DNA from: Gammaproteobacteria bacterium
GTDB taxonomy: Bacteria > Pseudomonadota > Gammaproteobacteria > Enterobacterales > Alteromonadaceae
Reading direction: 5' to 3'
Length of the DNA stretch: 39,911 nucleotides
Assembly: GCA_013373245.1 (NCBI GenBank)
Contig: JABXID010000262.1
Coordinates: 1 to 39,911 of the forward strand
The stretch's first letter is position 1; every line of letters starts with the position of its first letter. The notes under the pieces are model-generated. The model had not been told where the DNA came from, did not search any database, and saw only the letters and a list, made by a program, of their open reading frames with translations. This document shows, one piece after another, positions 25,624 to 35,112 of the stretch. A program made the position numbers and the translations under genes.

Positions 25624-27786
25624 CTATGGGATGATGATCAGTCGCACATTATCTATGTAGTATTGTGCATTGTCTTGTGAAAATGTCAGGTTTAGAACCA
25701 TATCTTCTTGAGACCAATCGACATCTGCGCTGGTACCATAACTTTCTGAGATGATGATATCAGATGATGAAACGTTCGCTCCCCAAGTACTCCCAGTTAA
25801 GCTAGCTGAAATGGTTTCTGTTCCATTTGAAAGTGATGCTGAAAATGGCACTCGAGTATTTGCTCCTTCGCTGTATAAATCATCATGATTTATTAGCTGA
25901 GCTTGAAGTGACACAGCATATCGACCATCTTGTGATATTGCACCAGCTTTGATTGGCAAACTAATCGTTACCGAACCATCAACATTAGTTGTATCAACAA
26001 ACAGTTTATTAGCTGTTACTGCTGCTTCACCTTCACCCGTAGTTACCGACTGAACCTCTACAATACCACCAGTTGAAGTAATAGTTTCACCTGCTTCAAA
26101 CGCACCAACATCCGCTTCTAGTATATCGTGTGCAACCGCGTCGTAACTACCAAATGCAACCACTGAGAAGTCATCCAGATTATGTGAACCTCCAGAGTAC
26201 GAATCATCATACTTCAAAATGCCCCAACTCAATGTAGCTCCTACGTAATTAACCCAATTACCAAATTCAAAGGTGTTCACGACTTGAACATGCTCCAACC
26301 AAGTGTTGAGTGTTTGCACATGACGCGCACCAGCCCAAAATCGGTTCGGCAATTCAGTACCAGCACTAGCATAAATCGGTACGTATGGGGTGGTGCCTAC
26401 TGCATTATTGTACAGGCCATATGAAAAGGCATATTTTTCATCGTTTGGTAATGACGGAATTATACTATCGATGTTTAAGTGACAGAAACTACCTCGTAAG
26501 CGTAAACCCATCGTACCGGTTCTTGCAAAGTCAGCGCCGACTGCGGCTTCTGGACAACCCCAATTCGCCCAACCAATATTGCTAAAGCCACCTAAATTAC
26601 CACCAGCTACAATATCTCCTGCCAAAGAAGGATCTTCAAAGTCATAGTTAGGCATTGCAGCTGCAATTAAGTTGGTTTCAACACCCGAAATGGTAATCGA
26701 TAACTCTGGTGTACCATCTGATTGATTTCCTGCTGTGTCAGCAACCTTGTATGTAACTGTATGAGAAATTTCCTGTCCCGCTGCCACATCATTGAAGAAG
26801 CTATGTGGATCTAAGGTAAGTACGTTACCGTTTAGTTCATAACCAAAAGGCAGCGCTTCACCATCGATCATAACTTCACTTATAACAATCTCATCGCCTT
26901 CTCTTTCAACGATTTCATTGCTTAAGTCAATTACTTGCACTGAGTCCGTCTCTTGGACATCTAACTCTTTAAAGTAGTTTGTAACCAAAGGTGCGCCAGC
27001 AACGTCTTGCACACCTAAGACGTTAATAACGCCTTGTCTTGTTAAGTCATTGTTGTGGTCGCTTACGGTATAACTAAATTCAAAAGTTACTTTTTCACCG
27101 TCAGGAATACTCGCTTCAACGGCAGCAATATCCAAATCTAAATTTGTACCGTTAAACGCCATAGGTAAGTTAAATGGATTATCACTTGAAATCACTAAAT
27201 CACTGACCATCAACTCTTCTTCATCTGCATCCGTTACACCATCTAACAGGTCAATTGAGCTAGCTCCCGCATCTCTTGTGAAGTTACCAATTGCATCTCC
27301 AACAATAACCGGCGCAAAATCTTCACCAGTAAAAGTAAAGGTCGCCATACGAGGCGTTTTATTTTGGCCATCTGATATGTTGAAATTGACTGCAACTGTA
27401 TAAGTCTCACCAGTGTCTAAATTTGGTGCGATATCCAGTGGACGAATACCAATTTTATTACCTTGAACTTCAACACCTGCCCCAGCAATATCGTCAACTC
27501 TATCACCTGAAGGTGTTATCACGATGTCTGTTACAGTCAAAAAGTTACCATCAGCGTCTTTTGCGGCCGTATCACCAGCACTAATACCTGTGATAGTGCC
27601 CAATAAGTCTACTTGTTTAAACGCATCTTTTTCATGGTACGCCAATACGATATCGCCGCCATGTGTTGGTGCATTATTATTTGCCTGAGTTTCAGGCGTA
27701 TAGTCTGGGTTTTCTATTTCACAACCAGCAAGGGCTGTCAAAATTGAACTTACTAATAAAGCTCTACTTGTTTTCAATGTTTTCAT
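25624..27786 (-). CDS. cadherin-like/CBM-like surface lipoprotein
   Basis: 720 residues, lipobox LAGC (Cys ~22). Three to four Ig/cadherin-type beta repeats fill ~40-370 (e.g. PVIVGDAIGNFTRDAGASSIDLLDGVTDADEEE, a tandem repeat of the Asp-Ala-Asp type). A jelly-roll like those of carbohydrate-binding modules follows (NYDFEDPSLAG, SNIGWANWGCPE, GTMGLRLRGSFCHLN, about 375-555), with a final beta domain ending FSQDNAQYYIDNVRLIII. No catalytic residues are seen. It lies just downstream of the TonB receptor, in the same operon, with a hairpin between them. It probably captures the glycan for that receptor, as SusD-type proteins do in Bacteroidota (inference). Confidence 0.8.
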   Translation of the reverse strand: MKTLKTSRALLVSSILTALAGCEIENPDYTPETQANNNAPTHGGDIVLAYHEKDAFKQVDLLGTITGISAGDTAAKDADGNFLTVTDIVITPSGDRVDDIAGAGVEVQGNKIGIRPLDIAPNLDTGETYTVAVNFNISDGQNKTPRMATFTFTGEDFAPVIVGDAIGNFTRDAGASSIDLLDGVTDADEEELMVSDLVISSDNPFNLPMAFNGTNLDLDIAAVEASIPDGEKVTFEFSYTVSDHNNDLTRQGVINVLGVQDVAGAPLVTNYFKELDVQETDSVQVIDLSNEIVEREGDEIVISEVMIDGEALPFGYELNGNVLTLDPHSFFNDVAAGQEISHTVTYKVADTAGNQSDGTPELSITISGVETNLIAAAMPNYDFEDPSLAGDIVAGGNLGGFSNIGWANWGCPEAAVGADFARTGTMGLRLRGSFCHLNIDSIIPSLPNDEKYAFSYGLYNNAVGTTPYVPIYASAGTELPNRFWAGARHVQTLNTWLEHVQVVNTFEFGNWVNYVGATLSWGILKYDDSYSGGSHNLDDFSVVAFGSYDAVAHDILEADVGAFEAGETITSTGGIVEVQSVTTGEGEAAVTANKLFVDTTNVDGSVTISLPIKAGAISQDGRYAVSLQAQLINHDDLYSEGANTRVPFSASLSNGTETISASLTGSTWGANVSSSDIIISESYGTSADVDWSQEDMVLNLTFSQDNAQYYIDNVRLIIIP

Positions 27787-27815
27787 TATTCTTTACCAAA
27801 TTCTGTTTTAACCTA

Positions 27816-27833
27816 GCGGCGGCAAACCGCCGC
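27816..27833 (-). promoter_or_regulatory. intercistronic hairpin between TonB receptor and lipoprotein genes
   Basis: Seven-pair GC-rich stem GCGGCGG/CCGCCGC with a four-base loop, 15 bases after the receptor stop on the minus strand. It lacks a T-run; it may damp or protect transcription into the lipoprotein gene. Confidence 0.6.
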
Positions 27834-27848
27834 ATACTCAAAGCTCAA

Positions 27849-30800
27849 TTAGAAATTAACTCGTAAACCTAAACGGTAGGTGGTTCCAACTTTGTACTTC
27901 TTATAAGTACGATGTGTTGGCGCGTCACCATCTAACGGGTTACCTTCTTCTAGAGGAGCAAAGTCATAACCAGCAGCATTGTCTGCTGCTACTCGTACCA
28001 CGTTTAGAGTGCGGCTCGTAAAGTACGTACGGTATGCTTCGTCAGTTAAGTTAATAGCTTGGAAAGTCAGTGACATGTTATCCGCTAACTGCCATGACGC
28101 AGATAAGTCGACAGTGGTTCTACCTTCATTCCAGATAGAGCCTTGGTTCCAGCTTCGGCCGTATTGACCATTGGACCAATCTTTCCCTACTAAAGAATCA
28201 GACGTACCGCGTACGCTAATACGTACTTGGTTACCCTTTTCTTCCCAAAATGTGGTGAAGTTGTAGCTGTGCTCTGGGGTATCGGCTACCGGGTATGACG
28301 GCAACAACACCTCTGGGTTAATTGAAGATGGTTCAGATTCATACTCACTTTGCTGATATGTATAGTTCGCTGAAATACCAAGACCGCTTAAGATACCAGG
28401 TAGGAAATCATAAGATTGCGTATAACCAACTTCTAAACCTTCAATTTCTGCATCTTTCGCATTAATTGTTTTAGTTACTTGCATATTGGCACAGTTATCT
28501 AATGGGTCTCCACTGTATGTCGTTGGATCATTATCTTTATAACCAAACTCAGTCGTTGCTCTGATTGGGTGACATTCAGCAAGGTCTGCTTCATCAAGCA
28601 ATACTAAGTCATCACCACTAACAGGCGCATCATCTGGGTTTCGTACACTGTAAATTGGCGTCAATGTCGTTTCACGGTCAGTAAAGTTAGACATATCTTT
28701 TTTGAAGTACGCTAAGCTCAACATGCCCGTTTCATTGAAATACCATTCAAACGACAAGTCTAAATTGTTTGACTCTAACGGCTCAAGCTGGGTGTTATAC
28801 ATATCAACACGACCAACATTTAAATTACCGCTTGCCCAATAACTTCCTTCAGTCACTTTGTAACCAGGGCGTAATAAGTCAATTTCTGGTCGAGTCATAG
28901 TTTTAGATACTGCAAAACGACCTACAAACTCATCAGAAAACGCGTAATTTAAGTTTAAACTCGGTAAAATGTTGTCATACTTGTGTGTTTTGTATGCTGG
29001 CGTTGAGGCAACTTCTTTATTCTCAAAAGTACCCCATGTATAGTTGGTGTTTACGCCATTTGTATCACCGTTCCACTCAGGAAGGTTATCCCAACCGTAA
29101 GTTCGGCTAGTATGAACGTCAGCATAACGCCACATTGACTTCCATAATAATTCATACTCAGATAACGTTGGAGCTGTATCCGTAACCCCATTGCGGAAAT
29201 CATTTAAGTGTTGTGCATAATCAACAAAACGTTGATCGCTACATGCTCCTGCATCAGGAATTCTGACCCAAGTAGATGGATCTGGACCTGCACTTGTGTC
29301 CCAACCTAAACCATCGACTCGTTGGTATTTTAATTCATAGTCTTGAGCAACCCCGTCATCACCTAGGTTAAGTGCAGGGCAAGGGTCTAAGTTAGGGTTT
29401 GCTAGGTTAGCAAGTGTATGACGGTCAATTTCACGCTGCAAATCCGAACCGCCTTGTTCGAAATAACGCATACCTGAATAGCCAGATGCGGCAATTTCCG
29501 TTTCAACATAACGAACACCGATATCACCCGTTAGTTGACCATCAAGGAATTCAAAATTAGTTTTGAAATACACGGCTTTTGTATCGATATCCGTCTCGCG
29601 TGATGCGGTATCGTCTACATTTCGAATAACGTCGCCATCACCCAACACCATTTCTTTTGCCAATTTAACGTCAATTGGTCTTAGACCAATTGTTGCGCCT
29701 TCGCGAGCATAACCAAGAGACTCCATGAAATCGTCATATTTAATTTCTTCACCAGCAATTAAATCACCTCGAATTTCATTTAAAGAGCCGCCTAGTTCAA
29801 CGATTGTTTTACCAGTCACCGGATCTGTAATAATTTGAGTCGCCTGAAGAGATTGGAAACTATAAGCCTGATCATCAACCAGTTTATTACGTTTCGACGC
29901 TTTAGCACCAAACTCAATTGACGTTATGCCAAATTCATCAATATCCCAATCGAAATCAATTTGAGCGTTACTGATTGAGTCCTCTACATAACGATCGGAT
30001 TCACCGATAAACCCTAAGAAGAATGACGATAAGTCACGAGGGTTAAAGCCGGTAAAGGCTGTATTATCTTCTGCTCCAGGTACAGCTCTACCAGTATCAG
30101 GGTCGGTGTAACCGTAAATATATTCACCTAAATCTACAAAAGAGTCACCGTACACCATGCGACAAGTATCACCGCCGCCAGTACAGTCAACGCCAACAGG
30201 CTCTACATCCGCACCGGCATCGTATAATAAATAACCTGGCACCTGATAATAGTTTTGCATTGTTGTATAGGCACTTGGCTTATTCGTAGATTCGCTAAAC
30301 GAGTGACCAAGTTGAGCTTCCATACGGAAAGTATCAGTTAGTTCTGTTTTAAAGTTTAACGTCGCACTTAAGTTTTCATTATCTTGACCACCTTCCGAAC
30401 GAACGATATTACCATTACCGTAACGGTTTAAGCGTTTAGTCATGTCATAAGTGGTTGTATCAACCTGAAACCAATCGATTGGATCACTAAACGGCGTGGC
30501 AGGACGGTTAAAGGTTGTTGGCTCAACTCCTTCTACCCAGTTACCATTGTTAGCAAAACTTTTGGCTTGAATCGCATCATGGCTTCTAACTAAATCTTGT
30601 TTGCTGTAGGTCACATCAAACATAATTTCTGATAGATCAGTTGGAAGGAATTGTATACCTAAAGACGCCCCTTTACGGTTACTTTCATTTAAATGAAGCT
30701 CGTAGCTAGCAACATTGGGTTCAATAACTTTAACGCCAGATACGACGTTACCATTTTGGTCGATGGCTTGCGCATATTCTTGAGATTCAACAAAATTTCC

Positions 30801-31499
30801 AGCATTGTATTGATCTTTACGGTAAGAGTTTGTCTCATCGTAAGCTGTTATGGCAAAACCTAATGTTTCATCAAAGAACTTTTCTGAAATCGCAAATTGT
30901 AATTTATGGCTCGCTTCATCAACAAAATCGCTATAACGACCTTGTACAGTAAGAGAACGCACATCATTGATTACATTTAAAGGACGCACTGTAACTAAAT
31001 TTACACTTGCACCTAAAGAACCTTCATCGTGATCCGCACTTGGCGTCTTAACCACTTCCAGTTTAGAGAGAATATCAGCCGAGAATGAGCTCAAATCTAC
31101 AGCTTGAGAGAAGTCAGTTGAGGTCAATGATTGACCATTAAGAGTGATGTTATTCTGGTTCGCGTCTGCACCACGTACAGTGATTTGTGAACCTTCACCA
31201 TCATTACTAACTACTGTAACACCAGTTACTCGACCTAACGCATCTGCGATGTTTTGGTCAGTGGATTTACCTATATCTTCAGAGTTGATAGTGTCTCTTA
31301 CACCCGAAGCAAAACGTTTGTCGTTTAATGATTTTTTAAGGCTACCTCGGATACCCTTAATCTCAATAACCTCTACGTCATCTTCAGCACTCGTTTTCTT
31401 ATCATCTTCTTGCGCGTAAACAGAAGAAGAAAAGTTTGTTGCAGCAAGCATAGCAACATATACAGCACTATGCTTAAAACTTGTCTTTGATGTTGGCAT
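27849..31499 (-). CDS. TonB-dependent receptor of the TIGR01782-like class
   Basis: 1216 residues, signal peptide ending SSVYAQ. TonB-box-like VEVIEIKGIRGSL at about 41-54, then a plug with STDQNIADALGRVTGVTV, GEGSQITVRGADANQNNITLNGQSL and KTPSADHDEGSLGASVNLVTVRP. A large barrel with many aromatic strands ends in LGLRVNF, with the C-terminal Phe typical of outer-membrane proteins. The size and plug fit the Xanthomonas/Caulobacter-type family that imports oligosaccharides. GGGAA precedes ATG 31499. It heads an operon with the CBM-like lipoprotein, and its upstream region carries an exact operator and a second imperfect one. Confidence 0.92.
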   Translation of the reverse strand: MPTSKTSFKHSAVYVAMLAATNFSSSVYAQEDDKKTSAEDDVEVIEIKGIRGSLKKSLNDKRFASGVRDTINSEDIGKSTDQNIADALGRVTGVTVVSNDGEGSQITVRGADANQNNITLNGQSLTSTDFSQAVDLSSFSADILSKLEVVKTPSADHDEGSLGASVNLVTVRPLNVINDVRSLTVQGRYSDFVDEASHKLQFAISEKFFDETLGFAITAYDETNSYRKDQYNAGNFVESQEYAQAIDQNGNVVSGVKVIEPNVASYELHLNESNRKGASLGIQFLPTDLSEIMFDVTYSKQDLVRSHDAIQAKSFANNGNWVEGVEPTTFNRPATPFSDPIDWFQVDTTTYDMTKRLNRYGNGNIVRSEGGQDNENLSATLNFKTELTDTFRMEAQLGHSFSESTNKPSAYTTMQNYYQVPGYLLYDAGADVEPVGVDCTGGGDTCRMVYGDSFVDLGEYIYGYTDPDTGRAVPGAEDNTAFTGFNPRDLSSFFLGFIGESDRYVEDSISNAQIDFDWDIDEFGITSIEFGAKASKRNKLVDDQAYSFQSLQATQIITDPVTGKTIVELGGSLNEIRGDLIAGEEIKYDDFMESLGYAREGATIGLRPIDVKLAKEMVLGDGDVIRNVDDTASRETDIDTKAVYFKTNFEFLDGQLTGDIGVRYVETEIAASGYSGMRYFEQGGSDLQREIDRHTLANLANPNLDPCPALNLGDDGVAQDYELKYQRVDGLGWDTSAGPDPSTWVRIPDAGACSDQRFVDYAQHLNDFRNGVTDTAPTLSEYELLWKSMWRYADVHTSRTYGWDNLPEWNGDTNGVNTNYTWGTFENKEVASTPAYKTHKYDNILPSLNLNYAFSDEFVGRFAVSKTMTRPEIDLLRPGYKVTEGSYWASGNLNVGRVDMYNTQLEPLESNNLDLSFEWYFNETGMLSLAYFKKDMSNFTDRETTLTPIYSVRNPDDAPVSGDDLVLLDEADLAECHPIRATTEFGYKDNDPTTYSGDPLDNCANMQVTKTINAKDAEIEGLEVGYTQSYDFLPGILSGLGISANYTYQQSEYESEPSSINPEVLLPSYPVADTPEHSYNFTTFWEEKGNQVRISVRGTSDSLVGKDWSNGQYGRSWNQGSIWNEGRTTVDLSASWQLADNMSLTFQAINLTDEAYRTYFTSRTLNVVRVAADNAAGYDFAPLEEGNPLDGDAPTHRTYKKYKVGTTYRLGLRVNF

Positions 31500-31884
31500 T
31501 GTGTTTTCCCGGTTGATCTAATTGTTATTGTTTACTTCACCAAGCCCCATTTGCGTGAGATTTTAACCCAATTAAAACCAAACAAACAAAAGCTGAGTGA
31601 ATTCTAGTTTCACTTTAGCTCCATAAAATCACATGTCAACATGTTTTTGTTAACAATAATCAATTAACTTTATGTAAATAAATTATAAAACAACACAACC
31701 CCAATTTATAAAAAACCCATTAAGAATAAGACATTCAGAGCATACCTATGGTAAATGTCAGTTGTTATCGCAACCAAATCGCTAAAAATATCTACACTTA
31801 TTTTTTTAAAAAAATTTTTGTTAACAATTTTCAATTTAAATTTTTACGATATATACTCAAGGCAAATTTTAACAGGGGAATAAC
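31500..31884. promoter_or_regulatory. divergent promoter region of TonB receptor and GH50 copy 3 with three operator-like sites
   Basis: The 385-base gap contains exact TTGTTAACAA at 31647-31656 and 31818-31827 (58 bases before the GH50 start), and CATGTCAACATG, a related imperfect palindrome, at 31632-31643. The surroundings are very AT-rich. No gene is seen in it. Confidence 0.7.
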
Positions 31885-34209
31885 ATGAACAAAAAAATGA
31901 ATAGAATAACATCTAGTTTGTTAATGCTGACATTGTCTCTCGCCGGGTGCAGCGAAAATACAAATAATAGCGGGGCAAATCCGTTAGAACTAATGTCTTT
32001 AGTAAAATTTAACAACTCACAACAACTACCAAAAGAAGTATCTCTTTATAATGCTTCTGGTAAGTTAAACGCCAAGGGCGAACTTGTTGTCAAATTTCAT
32101 TCACAACAACACCCACATGCATCAATTTCATTGGTCAATGAAAAAGGTTGGGATTGGAGCGAATACAAAGACTTTAATATCGCCTTTGATATTGCTAACG
32201 AAGGTGAACATTCTACGCAAATTTACTTAGACATTACCGACGGTAATGGCGACAACTATACACGATCTGTAAGTATTCCCGTTGGCCCAACAAACACTTA
32301 TTATGCAAAACTTGCTGGACATGATTTAGCGACTCCAGACGGAAAAGAAAACGTAGAACTAAATTTCCTATCTGGATTACGTTCAAACCCCGATACGTGG
32401 GAATCTGACGAAACGCAGTTCATTTCTTTGTGGGGTAAAAAAGATTTAGACGTTTCTTCTATTAAACGTATTAGTATGAGTGTGCAAAATGCTCTTTTTG
32501 ATAAAACGATAACTCTCAGCAATATTCGCTTACGCGCTAATCCAGAGATGAATAAACAGTATTTGACCAAAATTGTTGATAAGTTTGGTCAAAACGCAAC
32601 CATAGAGTTCGACGGTAAGGTGCACAGTGAAAAAGAACTCATTGCTTCTCGTGATGCGGAGCTTGCCAGTCTAAAAGACAGTTACGATCCTAAAACTCGC
32701 TCTAAGTGGGGTGGTTGGAAAAATGGTCCAAAGCTCGAGGGGACCGGTAATTATCGAACGGCAAAAGTAGACGGTAAGTGGTCGTTGGTTGATCCAGAAG
32801 GTTACCTCTATTTTGCAACTGGCTTAGATATTATCCGATTATCAAACACTTCAACGATGACAGGGTATGACTTTGACCAGAAAGTTATTAATCAACGCAA
32901 AGCCTCTGACTTAACACCTGAAGACTCGCAAAGCTTAAATCGGGTCAGTGACGAAGCAATTGCCACTCGATTTGAAGCGGCGCCAATTAGATCAAATTTG
33001 TTTGAATGGCTACCATCTTATGACGAACCTCTAGGCAAACACTTTGGCTATCGCAGAAGCGCACACTCTGGTCCGTTAAAACATGGCGAAACCTTCAGTT
33101 TTTATTCAGCTAACTTAGAAAGAAAATATGGCGACATGACTGACAATTACATGGACATGTGGCAAGAAGTAACAATAAAACGCATGTTAACTTGGGGCTT
33201 TACCTCTTTTGGTAACTGGACCGATCCTATGTTTTACCAAAATAACCGTGTGCCTTATTTTGCCAATGGTTGGATCATCGGCGACTTTAAAAAAGTGTCT
33301 TCTGGCAATGACTTTTGGGCTCCTTTACCAGACGTATTCGATCCTAAATTTGAAGAACGTGCATTTGCTACATTAAAGCAAGTTGCGAAAGAAGTGCAAA
33401 ACAACCCTTGGTGTGTAGGAGTATTTATTGACAATGAAATGAGCCTTGGCCGTTCTGAGTCACCTTGGGCTACATACGGTATCCCACTTCACACGTTAAA
33501 ACGTGATGGTAAAGAAGTGCCGACCAAAGCAGAATTTACTCGCTTAATGAAAGAAAAGTATGGCAGCATTGCTAAACTAAATGCATCTTGGGAAACCAAT
33601 ATTGCGAGCTGGCAAGCTTTTGATAAAGGTGTATCTGGTAATGCCGATCACCCTAACCAAGTCGCAGACTTTTCTGTTATGCTGCATGCATATGCTAACA
33701 AGTATTTCGAAACGGTGAAAAAAGCCAAAGATCATTATTTGCCAAATCATATGTATATGGGTGCACGATTCCCAGACTGGGGCATGCCGTTAGAGGCAGT
33801 AAAAGCCTCGGCGAAACATGTGGATGTTATTAGTTTTAATGTTTACAAAGAGGGATTACGCCCTTCAAAATGGAAATTCTTAGAAAAAATCGACATGCCA
33901 GCCATTGTTGGTGAATTCCATAACGGCTCAATTGATTCTGGTCTATTCCATCCAGGATTAATCCACGCGGCAAACCAAGAAGACAGAGGTGTCATGTACA
34001 AGGACTATATGCGTTCGGTCATTGATAACCCTAACTTTATCGGGGCTCATTGGTTCCAATATATGGATTCACCTATCACAGGTCGTGCATATGACGGCGA
34101 AAACTACAATGTGGGGTTTGTCAATGTTACCGACACACCATACAAACCGATTGTAAAGGCAGCTACTGAGATAAATGAAGAGATTTATACCCGTCGATTT
34201 AAAAAGTAA
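31885..34209 (+). CDS. GH50 beta-agarase lipoprotein (copy 3)
   Basis: 774 residues; AGGGGAA precedes ATG 31885 and the lipobox is LAGC (Cys ~22). CBM-like jelly roll ~50-215, then GH50 barrel with acid/base E~518 (FIDNEMSLG) and nucleophile E~677 (IVGEFHNG). The acid/base motif differs from the other two copies (NEMSLG against NEKSWG), and the cluster around residue 315 is LDIIRLSN rather than ANVRMAN, so substrate or product length may differ (inference). It is transcribed alone, divergent from the TonB receptor, and ends at a perfect palindrome and a terminator. Confidence 0.93.
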   Translation: MNKKMNRITSSLLMLTLSLAGCSENTNNSGANPLELMSLVKFNNSQQLPKEVSLYNASGKLNAKGELVVKFHSQQHPHASISLVNEKGWDWSEYKDFNIAFDIANEGEHSTQIYLDITDGNGDNYTRSVSIPVGPTNTYYAKLAGHDLATPDGKENVELNFLSGLRSNPDTWESDETQFISLWGKKDLDVSSIKRISMSVQNALFDKTITLSNIRLRANPEMNKQYLTKIVDKFGQNATIEFDGKVHSEKELIASRDAELASLKDSYDPKTRSKWGGWKNGPKLEGTGNYRTAKVDGKWSLVDPEGYLYFATGLDIIRLSNTSTMTGYDFDQKVINQRKASDLTPEDSQSLNRVSDEAIATRFEAAPIRSNLFEWLPSYDEPLGKHFGYRRSAHSGPLKHGETFSFYSANLERKYGDMTDNYMDMWQEVTIKRMLTWGFTSFGNWTDPMFYQNNRVPYFANGWIIGDFKKVSSGNDFWAPLPDVFDPKFEERAFATLKQVAKEVQNNPWCVGVFIDNEMSLGRSESPWATYGIPLHTLKRDGKEVPTKAEFTRLMKEKYGSIAKLNASWETNIASWQAFDKGVSGNADHPNQVADFSVMLHAYANKYFETVKKAKDHYLPNHMYMGARFPDWGMPLEAVKASAKHVDVISFNVYKEGLRPSKWKFLEKIDMPAIVGEFHNGSIDSGLFHPGLIHAANQEDRGVMYKDYMRSVIDNPNFIGAHWFQYMDSPITGRAYDGENYNVGFVNVTDTPYKPIVKAATEINEEIYTRRFKK

Positions 34210-34226
34210 TATTGTTAACAATATTA
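34207..34226. promoter_or_regulatory. 20-base perfect palindrome at the end of GH50 copy 3
   Basis: TAATATTGTTAACAATATTA, starting at the stop codon of the GH50 gene; its core is the locus operator. It lies 181 bases before the GntR start and is the longest version in the window. Because a terminator follows it, it may act on the regulator from a distance or as a high-affinity site. Confidence 0.7.
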
Positions 34227-34253
34227 AAATTTGGTGCTAAAATATAAAGAGTT

Positions 34254-34297
34254 AAGGGCAATAAAGAAGAATAAACTTCTAGTTTGCCCTTTTTTAT
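34254..34297 (+). terminator. terminator of GH50 copy 3
   Basis: Stem AAGGGCAA/TTGCCCTT enclosing an inner AGAAG/CTTCT stem, followed by TTTTTTATT. Confidence 0.85.
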
Positions 34298-34327
34298 TAA
34301 TGATTTATGAAATTTTGTTGGTGTTCT

Positions 34328-34337
34328 TTGTTTACAA
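34328..34337. promoter_or_regulatory. operator variant in the GntR promoter region
   Basis: TTGTTTACAA has the conserved TTGT and ACAA half sites with a different central pair, 70 bases before the regulator start. It could mediate autoregulation. Confidence 0.5.
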
Positions 34338-34407
34338 TTAAACAATTTACAATTGCAATCTTATCTTTTTTATTTAGAATGGTTTTGACAGGATTGAGGG
34401 ATATTAG

Positions 34408-35022
34408 ATGGCCGTTACTAGAACTAAAAAAATATTATCTGTTAAAGACCAAATAGCAGAGCAAATCCGTTCAGATATTATCTCGGGCGACTTATTACCA
34501 AATACTAAATTGAATGAAAAGGAACTGGCTGACCGTTTTGGTTTGTCCCGTGGGCCCATTCGTGACGTTATTCTGCAATTGACCAAAGAAGGCATACTCA
34601 TTTCTAAAAACAATTGTGGAGCGTCGGTTAACAGTGTTTTAGATCCAAAAATGCAAAAGCTGATGATCAAGCTGCGGCGCGAAATTGAAGTTTATGCACT
34701 AGAACAATTAAGAGACACTTTAACTGAGAAGGATTTTTCTGAGTTAGAAGGTATCCTGGCTGATTTACAAGAAGCTTTGGATCAAGAAGACTATACGTCG
34801 GTTACCAAAATTGATATCTCATTCCATCACTACTTAATTGAAAAGGCTGGCGGAGACGAACTGGTGAATCTTTGGTATCCGTATGTAATGAGAATGCGCT
34901 TGAACTACAAACGCATTACCACAAGCGAACAATGCGTAGATGAGCATAGAGCAATATTGGAAGCGCTTCGTGAAGGCGATATCGCCAAAGCAGTTAAAGC
35001 GACCAAAGCTAATATAAAGTAA
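34408..35022 (+). CDS. GntR-family regulator, FadR/FCD subfamily
   Basis: 204 residues, cytoplasmic, with GAGGG before the ATG. The N-terminal winged helix is typical (VKDQIAEQIRSDIISGDLLPNTKLNEKELADRFGLSRGPIRDVILQLTKEGIL, about 12-65). An all-helical FCD ligand-binding domain follows (~80-200), with the Asp-x3-His pair in KIDISFHHYL and a late His in DEHRAILEAL as candidate metal ligands; a third central His is not obvious. It is slightly shorter than the usual ~230 residues. It is the only transcription factor in the window, and the recurring TTGTTAACAA palindrome matches the TnGT/ACnA half sites of this subfamily, so it is the likely locus regulator responding to a galactan-derived acid or sugar (inference). 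Confidence 0.92.
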   Translation: MAVTRTKKILSVKDQIAEQIRSDIISGDLLPNTKLNEKELADRFGLSRGPIRDVILQLTKEGILISKNNCGASVNSVLDPKMQKLMIKLRREIEVYALEQLRDTLTEKDFSELEGILADLQEALDQEDYTSVTKIDISFHHYLIEKAGGDELVNLWYPYVMRMRLNYKRITTSEQCVDEHRAILEALREGDIAKAVKATKANIK

Positions 35023-35033
35023 TCAACCTCTAA

Positions 35034-35059
35034 AACCTCAAACGATTGAGGTTTTTTTT
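35034..35059 (+). terminator. terminator of the GntR gene
   Basis: Stem AACCTCAA/TTGAGGTT with a short loop, followed by a run of eight Ts, 12 bases after the stop codon. Confidence 0.88.
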
Positions 35060-35073
35060 CAAACCTGTAAAAA

Positions 35074-35083
35074 TTGTTAACAT
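35074..35083. promoter_or_regulatory. operator variant upstream of the PhoD-like gene
   Basis: TTGTTAACAT, one base from the consensus, 29 bases before the start of the PhoD-like/GH86 operon. Confidence 0.55.
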
Positions 35084-35112
35084 TTAACACATAACGATAA
35101 AAGATAATAATT

